Shown here in pieces: positions 1-4,775 of a stretch of DNA of 6,734 bases. Within the stretch, counting starts at the first letter, position 1; every line of letters starts with the position of its first letter. The notes beneath the pieces were generated by a model that saw nothing but the letters and a program-made list of their open reading frames with translations, was not told the origin of the DNA and did no database searches. This DNA comes from Oscillospiraceae bacterium (GTDB lineage: Bacteria; Bacillota; Clostridia; Oscillospirales; Acutalibacteraceae), in contig DNXM01000077.1 in assembly GCA_003505905.1 (NCBI GenBank), positions 1,452 through 8,185 on the forward strand, given 5' to 3'. The position numbers and the translations under genes are program-made.

Positions 1-627
1 GAAGTGGAAGAACCATTTGAAAAGAACCAAATCGGCTCCTCGGCTATGGCATATAAGCGCAACCCCATGCGCAGTGAACGCATCGCTTCGCTGTCCCGCT
101 ATGTGATTGTGGATGCTCTCAACCCTGCCATCACCGCTTCGGCGCAGTGGTTTGAGCGCACGCTCGACGATTCGGCGAATAAGCGCATCAGCGTGCCCGA
201 AGCGTTCTTGGCGATTGATGCGATTTTGGAGCTGTATATCAACATCGTGAGCAGCTTGGTGGTCTACCCGAAAATGATTGAACGCCATATGCTTGCGGAG
301 CTGCCGTTTATGGCAACCGAAAACATTATGATGGAGGCAGTCAAAAAAGGCGGTGACCGTCAGGAGCTGCACGAAAAAATCCGTCAACATTCCATGGAGG
401 CAGGCAAGGTCGTCAAGGTGGACGGCGGCGAAAACGATTTGATTGAGCGCATTGCCGCAGATGAGAGCTTCGGCACGAGCCGTGAAGAAATCCTTTCGCT
501 TATCAACCCCAAGGCGTTCATCGGTCGCTCCTCCGAGCAGGTGGATGAATTCGTTGAAAGCACCGTTAAGCCCATTACCGAAAAATACAGCGATTTGCTG
601 GGGCTTGATGTTGAAATTAAGGTGTGA
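1..627 (+). CDS. purB: Adenylosuccinate lyase, C-terminal part (5' end outside window)
   Basis: Adenylosuccinate lyase acts twice in purine synthesis. It releases fumarate from SAICAR to give AICAR, and from adenylosuccinate to give AMP. The frame is open from base 1 and ends at TGA 625-627, leaving 208 visible residues. The fumarate-lyase signature loop GSSAMAYKRNP is at visible residues 12-22 and carries the catalytic-loop serines and the Lys and Asn of the family. It is followed by MRSER, whose last Arg matches, from memory, human ADSL Arg303. Further blocks, QWFERTLDDSAN, VVYPKMIERH, ELPFMATENI and GGENDLIERI, resemble animal ADSL far more than the shorter Bacillus PurB. The full protein is therefore probably about 475-480 residues, with roughly the N-terminal 270 missing. 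The Pro usual after SSAM is Ala here. The next gene follows within 5 bases. The family call is secure, and only the upstream extent is unknown. Confidence 0.96.
   Translation, partial: EVEEPFEKNQIGSSAMAYKRNPMRSERIASLSRYVIVDALNPAITASAQWFERTLDDSANKRISVPEAFLAIDAILELYINIVSSLVVYPKMIERHMLAELPFMATENIMMEAVKKGGDRQELHEKIRQHSMEAGKVVKVDGGENDLIERIAADESFGTSREEILSLINPKAFIGRSSEQVDEFVESTVKPITEKYSDLLGLDVEIKV
619..624 (+). promoter_or_regulatory. Ribosome binding site supporting the ATG 633 start
   Basis: AAGGTG lies inside the last codons of purB, 8 bases before ATG 633. A GTG at 624 in the same frame would also open the GtrA gene, overlapping the purB stop. That GTG is part of this Shine-Dalgarno-like site and has no well-spaced site of its own, so ATG 633 is preferred. 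Confidence 0.55.
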
Positions 628-632
628 TTGCC

Positions 633-1130
633 ATGTCGGAAAAAATCAAAAAGCTGATTAACAAAGAAACGATTGAATATGTCGTGTTCGGTGCGTTGAC
701 CACGCTGGTCAATTTTGCGGTTTTCAAATTGCTCGATATGCTGTTTGAAAGCAGTGTTTCCGTGGATATGACCCATGTGACCAATGTGATTGCGTGGGTG
801 GTGGCGGTTGCGTTTGCCTATGTGACAAACAAGCTTTTCGTGTTTGAAAGCAAAAGCTGGGAGCCGGGCTTGGTGCGCAAAGAAGTTTTCGGCTTTGCCG
901 GCGCAAGATTACTTTCGCTCGGCATAGAAGAATTGGGGCTGTTCATATTCATCAACCTTTGCCGCTTTGACCGCTTTGAATTGCCGATTACGGGCAACTT
1001 TTCGGTTGACGGGAAAATGCTCACGAAAATCGGGCTGTCCGTGATTGTTTTGATTATGAATTATATTTTCAGCAAGTTTATCATTTTCCGCAAAAAAACC
1101 GATGAAAACAAGGAGGATGAATCCGCATGA
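633..1130 (+). CDS. GtrA family membrane protein
   Basis: This is a 165-residue protein of the GtrA family (PF04138-like). Members are small inner-membrane proteins linked to flipping lipid-linked sugars, or otherwise helping to build cell-surface polysaccharides. Four hydrophobic segments are visible at about residues 14-35, 47-68, 88-110 and 132-155. Family hallmarks are the early YVVFGALTTLVNF block, the NKLFVF motif at 66-71 closing helix 2, and the parallel FSKFIIF motif closing helix 4. The tail is short and charged. The start at ATG 633 is chosen over GTG 624 because AAGGTG sits 8 bases upstream. The gene follows purB by 5 bases, and its TGA overlaps the ATG of the lipoprotein gene (ATGA), which favours coupled translation. 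GtrA proteins usually work with a glycosyltransferase that makes the polyprenyl-linked sugar. None is in the window, so the substrate is unknown. Confidence 0.9.
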   Translation: MSEKIKKLINKETIEYVVFGALTTLVNFAVFKLLDMLFESSVSVDMTHVTNVIAWVVAVAFAYVTNKLFVFESKSWEPGLVRKEVFGFAGARLLSLGIEELGLFIFINLCRFDRFELPITGNFSVDGKMLTKIGLSVIVLIMNYIFSKFIIFRKKTDENKEDESA

Positions 1131-1909
1131 AAAGAATGATTTGTTTGGTCTGCTCCCTTGTTTTGCTGTTGACGCTTGGCGCCTGCACAAAAGAGCAAAA
1201 GGGCGAGGAAAAAACCACCGCCGCCGAAACGACTTCGGCGCAGAAGGATAAGTACATTGACGCCGATGTGGCGAAGAGCATGAACAAAACCGAATTGTTC
1301 AAAACCGATGAGCACACCTATTATTCGGGCATCAGCGAAGGCAAGCAGGTGCTGTTCCGCACCGATTTGCAGGGTCGTATGCGTGTGCTTCTCACCTTCG
1401 GCGAGGGCGAACCGGAATATTACACCGAAACCTTTGAGCGAAGCGGCAAGACAATGCTGTATTACACCTATCAGAGCAAGGGCGATGAAACGGCGAGCCT
1501 GTATGCGTTCAATGTTTCCACCGACCGTGCGGTGAAGCTCATTGCTTCCCCGTGCAGCAATTTTATTTTGCTCAAGCTCCCCGACACCTTTGAAATGTAC
1601 CCCTACGGCTTTATTGCCGCAGTGGACGGCATCAAGGCAGTGGATTTGAAGTCGGGCGCTATCAGCACAAAATATTCCATGACGGTCGGTCAGCTGAAAA
1701 TGTTCTTTGTTGACCCCGATTCGCATCCGGCGGTCTTCTTCGGCACAAATCTTTCCACAACGCTCACCGATATGGGCGACCGCACGCATATCCGTGTGGA
1801 CACGACGGAATATAAGAGCAACGGCGAAGTCAAGCGCACCTGGCCGCTTTCATTCACGCCTGCGTTGAATATCGCACTTGAAATTTCGGACGAAGAAGCC
1901 GAAGATTAA
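1127..1909 (+). CDS. Putative lipoprotein of unknown function
   Basis: This is a 260-residue protein with a clear type II (lipoprotein) signal peptide. MKRM is followed by a hydrophobic core at about residues 5-17 and the lipobox LGAC, with Cys20 as the predicted lipidation site. It should be anchored on the outer face of the cytoplasmic membrane. A charged, Thr/Ala/Glu-rich linker (about 21-42) precedes a soluble region of about 210 residues that I do not recognise. That region alternates short polar and aromatic stretches such as YYSGIS, VLFRTDLQG, MLYYTYQSKGD and SLYAFNVSTD. This looks mainly beta-stranded and could be a propeller-like sensor or scaffold, but no motif proves it. It ends in an acidic tail (SDEEAED). 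AGGAGG at 1111-1116, 10 bases before ATG 1127, is a strong ribosome site inside the GtrA gene. Its place between GtrA and MreB-like genes suggests an envelope role, which is inference only. Confidence 0.85.
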   Translation: MKRMICLVCSLVLLLTLGACTKEQKGEEKTTAAETTSAQKDKYIDADVAKSMNKTELFKTDEHTYYSGISEGKQVLFRTDLQGRMRVLLTFGEGEPEYYTETFERSGKTMLYYTYQSKGDETASLYAFNVSTDRAVKLIASPCSNFILLKLPDTFEMYPYGFIAAVDGIKAVDLKSGAISTKYSMTVGQLKMFFVDPDSHPAVFFGTNLSTTLTDMGDRTHIRVDTTEYKSNGEVKRTWPLSFTPALNIALEISDEEAED

Positions 1910-1915
1910 ACAGTA

Positions 1916-1923
1916 AGAAGGTG
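1916..1923 (+). promoter_or_regulatory. Ribosome binding site that favours a TTG start at 1930
   Basis: AGAAGGTG is a near-consensus Shine-Dalgarno site, 6 bases before TTG 1930. The in-frame GTG at 1921 lies within this site, so it could hardly be the initiation codon while the site pairs with 16S rRNA. The site therefore moves the start of the MreB-like gene three codons downstream. Confidence 0.65.
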
Positions 1924-1929
1924 AACAGC

Positions 1930-2967
1930 TTGCTCGGCAAAAACATCGGCATTGACCTTGGCACAACCTCGGTCATCATCTTTGCGCAGGGCAAGGGCAT
2001 CGTGCTCAATGAGCCGAGCGTGGTGGCATACAACGCAAAGACCAATCGGATGTGTGCTGTGGGCAAAAAAGCATTCGATATGCTGGAACGAAACCCCGAT
2101 TCGCTTCGGGTGGTTCAACCCATGCGGGACGGTGTGGTGTCGGATTTCACCGCAACACGCCAAATGCTCAGCCGTTATTTGAGCAAGGTTTGCAGCAACT
2201 CGATTTTCAAGCCGAACATCATTGTGTGTATGCCGTCGAGCGTGACAAACCTTGAAAAGCGCACGGTGCTCGACATTGTCACCGCCGCAGGAGCAGGCAG
2301 AGCTTGCTTGATGGAAGAGCCGTTGGCGGCTGCCATCGGCGCAGGCATCGACATCACCAACGCCACGGGCACGATGATTGTGGATATCGGCGGCGGCACA
2401 ACGGATATCGCCGTTATTTCGCTTGGCAGTATTGCCGTGTCAAAATCAATCAAGGTGGCAGGCAATCTGTTTGACGAAGCGATTATTCGCCAAGTCAGAC
2501 GGGAACGGGATGTCATCATCGGGCACAAGACCGCCGAGGAATTGAAAACCCGAATCGGCTGCGCCGTTTTGCCTGAGGCGGAGCTTTGGATGACGGTAAA
2601 GGGCAAGCACTACATCAACAATTTGCCCGCAACGCTGGAGGTTTCCTCAACGGATTGCTTCCTTGCCATGCGGGAATACATTGAGGATATCAGCGAGGCG
2701 GTTCGTTCCGTGCTCGAAATCACACCGCCCGAATTGGTCGGCGACATCGGCTCAAACGGCATCGTGCTCACCGGCGGCGGTGCCTTGCTTCGCCGAATGA
2801 GCGAGGCGATTCAAAAGAAAACGGGCATCAAAACCCGTTTGGCAGAGGATGCACGCAACTGCGTTGCCAAAGGCATCGGCAAAGCGTTGGGCGATTTGGA
2901 ATTGCTCACCGAGCAGGGCTACATCTTCAAAAACCGAGAAGAAATTACGGGCTTTTCCGAAAGCTGA
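1930..2967 (+). CDS. MreB/Mbl-family actin-like cell-shape protein
   Basis: This bacterial actin homologue belongs to the MreB/Mbl family. These ATP-dependent filaments lie under the membrane and position the elongation machinery of the cell wall. The protein is 345 residues from TTG 1930, close to the usual 330-350. Actin-fold motifs appear in order: phosphate-1 loop GIDLGTTSV (7-15), KGIVLNEPSVVAY, PMRDGVVSDF, the catalytic-Glu block MEEPLAAAIGAG (Glu129/Glu130), phosphate-2 loop DIGGGTTDIAVIS (from Asp152), IGHKTAEELKTRIG, and the adenosine motif TGGG around 281-284. Starting at TTG gives MLGKNIGIDLG, which matches the usual family opening (Met, two or three residues, then the GIDLGT block). 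The early part looks somewhat Mbl-like, but the region before the catalytic Glu is divergent. No mreC or mreD follows, so this is probably an accessory paralogue, and I give no symbol. It lies 20 bases after the lipoprotein gene and 22 before the ligase-like gene. Confidence 0.93.
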   Translation: MLGKNIGIDLGTTSVIIFAQGKGIVLNEPSVVAYNAKTNRMCAVGKKAFDMLERNPDSLRVVQPMRDGVVSDFTATRQMLSRYLSKVCSNSIFKPNIIVCMPSSVTNLEKRTVLDIVTAAGAGRACLMEEPLAAAIGAGIDITNATGTMIVDIGGGTTDIAVISLGSIAVSKSIKVAGNLFDEAIIRQVRRERDVIIGHKTAEELKTRIGCAVLPEAELWMTVKGKHYINNLPATLEVSSTDCFLAMREYIEDISEAVRSVLEITPPELVGDIGSNGIVLTGGGALLRRMSEAIQKKTGIKTRLAEDARNCVAKGIGKALGDLELLTEQGYIFKNREEITGFSES

Positions 2968-2976
2968 TTTTTATTT

Positions 2977-2985
2977 GGGGAGTGA
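2977..2985 (+). promoter_or_regulatory. Ribosome binding site fixing the ATG 2990 start
   Basis: GGGGAGTGA lies in the 22-base gap after the MreB-like stop, and its GGGGAG core ends 7 bases before ATG 2990. The same frame is open upstream to 2849, but that part overlaps the end of the MreB-like gene and encodes charged residues without family features. The site supports ATG 2990 as the true start. Confidence 0.6.
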
Positions 2986-2989
2986 GTTC

Positions 2990-4384
2990 ATGCGCTTAAA
3001 ACTGCGGCAGCTATGCCTGAAGATGCGCAGACTGTTTGATACAACCTACTTCATGCTGTTCCAAATGATTTTGGCGGTGCTAATCACCACCTTTGATTTG
3101 GAGGTCATCGGCGCCGTTATATTCGTGGTGGTTTTTTGTGCAACTTTGTTTGCCTGCAAGGACTTAACCAAAACGACCTTGCCGTTCCTGTTGTTATCCA
3201 TGACGGTTATCAAATGCTTTGACTCGTTCGATGTGTTCATCAAGGTTGCGCCGCTGGCGGTGCTCGTTGTGGCTTGCCTGGCGGTGTTCTTCAAGCGGAA
3301 CATGACCAAGCGCAAGCTCGGTCCTACCTTTTACGGTGCGTTTGCCGTGGGCGTGGCGGTCACGCTCGGCGGCTTCGGCATCATCAACCCGAGAGCTTAT
3401 TTCAGCTTAACTTCGCTGTATTACACGCTTGGCTTGGGCTTCGGCATGGTGATTGCTTATTGGGTCATCAACGGCTGCTGTGAAAACGATGAAAAAAATT
3501 CGCTCGGCGAAAGCTTTGTGCTGATTATGACGCTTGTCACCGCCTTCGGCAGCTTTATGGTGTTTGAACATTATTTGGAAAATCTGGATTTGGTGCTGGC
3601 GAAGGACGGTATTATCCCGTTTCAATGGCGCAACAATGTTTCCACCTTTCTCATGTTCGGTTTGCCGTTTCCGTTTTATCTCTCCCGCAAAAAATGGGCT
3701 TGCTCGCTCATTGGCTGGGCAGGCTATGCGGCGTTGCTGTTGGGCGGTTCGAGAGGCGGTTTGATTTTCGGCACGGTGGAAATGGGCTGTTGCGTGTTGC
3801 TCACGCTGATTTGCGACAAAAAGCACCGCAAAAACAATCTTCTCTTGCTGGGGGCTTTGGCGGTTGTTGCGGCGGCGGTCGGCTACAAGCTCATTCCGTT
3901 TTTCCGTTACACCCTTGAGCGGATTGTCGATTACAAAGAGAATAAAACCCGTTTGGGCTTGTTTGAGCGTGCCACCGAGGATTTTTCCTCGAACCCTGCG
4001 TTCGGTCGTGGCTTGGCTTATTGGGGCAACCGTGACTTGCATCCGTCCAAGCACTTTGCGCTGTGCTGGTATCATTCCGCACCGTTCCAAATCATCGGCA
4101 GCTTCGGCATTTGCGGCATCGTCTGCTTTGCTCTGCGCCTGCTTTTGCGCTTGAAGGTGATTGTCACCCGCATCAACCACTACACGCTCACCATGGCAGT
4201 TTCATTCCTCGGCATTACAATGATGTCGCTGGTGAATCCGGGCGAATTCTGTCCGCTTCCCTACGAATTGATTACGACCATGATTTTTGTTTTCCTTGAA
4301 AAAACACCGCAGGCGATTGCCGTTAAGACGCCGAAGTTCGTTCAACAGCGCAGGAACCGAAAAGAGTTCGCCGGAATAGGATAA
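2990..4384 (+). CDS. O-antigen ligase/polymerase-like polytopic membrane protein
   Basis: This 464-residue integral membrane protein has about 11-13 hydrophobic segments and the general layout of the WaaL/Wzy superfamily (PF04932-like). These enzymes join or transfer glycan chains carried on undecaprenyl phosphate at the outer face of the membrane. Supporting features are GGSRGG at about 252-257 with Arg255, a following membrane segment, and an extracytoplasmic loop holding FGRGLAYW. His362 then lies in YHSAPFQIIGSFGICG, at the start of a late helix. This matches the family pattern of an Arg in SRG and a His in an HN...G.G block, although the Asn is Ser here. The N-terminus is basic and cytoplasmic, and a basic tail of about 25 residues follows the last helix. 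In a Gram-positive cell the acceptor would be a wall or capsule polymer rather than lipid A. The link with the neighbouring GtrA gene supports a surface-glycan role. The exact reaction cannot be read from the sequence. Confidence 0.82.
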   Translation: MRLKLRQLCLKMRRLFDTTYFMLFQMILAVLITTFDLEVIGAVIFVVVFCATLFACKDLTKTTLPFLLLSMTVIKCFDSFDVFIKVAPLAVLVVACLAVFFKRNMTKRKLGPTFYGAFAVGVAVTLGGFGIINPRAYFSLTSLYYTLGLGFGMVIAYWVINGCCENDEKNSLGESFVLIMTLVTAFGSFMVFEHYLENLDLVLAKDGIIPFQWRNNVSTFLMFGLPFPFYLSRKKWACSLIGWAGYAALLLGGSRGGLIFGTVEMGCCVLLTLICDKKHRKNNLLLLGALAVVAAAVGYKLIPFFRYTLERIVDYKENKTRLGLFERATEDFSSNPAFGRGLAYWGNRDLHPSKHFALCWYHSAPFQIIGSFGICGIVCFALRLLLRLKVIVTRINHYTLTMAVSFLGITMMSLVNPGEFCPLPYELITTMIFVFLEKTPQAIAVKTPKFVQQRRNRKEFAGIG

Positions 4385-4412
4385 GAAAAAACCATTTCGG
4401 AGATGAGCGAAC

Positions 4413-4775
4413 ATGATTAACACCGTGATTGAAGCTGTTGTTTTTGCCGTGACCCTTTGCGGTGCGCTCGTGCTGACCTATACGCTTGCGTTGCTGTTTG
4501 TGTCGCCTTGTGCGGAGCAGGAATTTGTGATTGTGTTTCGCCGTGGAGATACAGACTGCGCCAGACAGCTTTATGCGGCGCAGATGCGTTTTTCCTTTTT
4601 TTCGTTTCCCAAGCCCTGCCGTGTGCTTGCGGTGGATTGCGGAATCAGCGAGGAGGAACGCAGAACCTGTCGGGCGCTGTGCCGTCAGTGCGGCGGAATT
4701 GCGTTGGTAACGCCCGAAGAATTGACCGAAATAATCAAGAAAGGTGAAGCCTCGAATGATTCAAAACGAAGTTGA
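4413..4775 (+). CDS. Small cysteine-rich single-pass membrane protein, unknown function
   Basis: This 120-residue protein belongs to no family I recognise. Residues about 5-31 form one long hydrophobic helix, followed by SPCAEQ and a soluble region of about 85 residues with predicted strand and helix alternation (EFVIVFRRGD, CRVLAVDCG, SEEERRTCRALCRQCGGIALVTPEELTEIIKK). Eight cysteines occur, at 16, 33, 49, 69, 76, 86, 90 and 93. The last three form CxxxCxxC, which could bind metal but is not a standard zinc-finger spacing. With few positive charges before the helix, the topology is uncertain. The ribosome site GGAGATG at 4399-4405 is 7 bases before ATG 4413. The 3' end overlaps the helicase gene by 20 bases in another frame, so translation of the two is probably coupled. 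It is either the last member of the envelope block or a partner of the helicase, and the sequence does not decide which. Confidence 0.8.
   Translation: MINTVIEAVVFAVTLCGALVLTYTLALLFVSPCAEQEFVIVFRRGDTDCARQLYAAQMRFSFFSFPKPCRVLAVDCGISEEERRTCRALCRQCGGIALVTPEELTEIIKKGEASNDSKRS
4740..4746 (+). promoter_or_regulatory. Ribosome binding site for the helicase gene
   Basis: AAAGGTG lies within the 3' end of the small membrane protein gene, 9 bases before ATG 4756. It supports this ATG as the start even though it lies 20 bases inside the upstream gene. From here the protein begins MIQNEVEITG, which leads directly into the N-terminal domain expected for the family. Confidence 0.55.

Noticed and set aside
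1222..1240. Inverted repeat with a 7-base stem (CGCCGAA / TTCGGCG) and a 5-base loop.
   Set aside because: It lies inside the lipoprotein gene, in the low-complexity linker. No T-run follows, so it is not a terminator, and a chance origin from repeated Thr/Ala/Glu codons is likely.
1061..1789. Antisense open frame of 242 residues opposite the lipoprotein gene.
   Set aside because: The + strand frame has a lipobox and a strong AGGAGG site. The antisense frame has neither a good ribosome site nor a recognisable domain.
2849..2989. Upstream extension of the ligase-like frame, adding 47 residues.
   Set aside because: It overlaps the MreB-like gene and has no family features. ATG 2990 has its own ribosome site and begins a normal membrane-protein N-terminus.
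3407..4180. Antisense open frame of 257 residues opposite the ligase-like gene.
   Set aside because: The + strand gene has a coherent membrane topology and family residues. The antisense product is polar, without signal or motif.
4385..4412. The largest gap between genes, checked for a promoter or terminator.
   Set aside because: Its 28 bases hold only an A-rich start and a ribosome site. No hairpin or -35/-10 pair fits.
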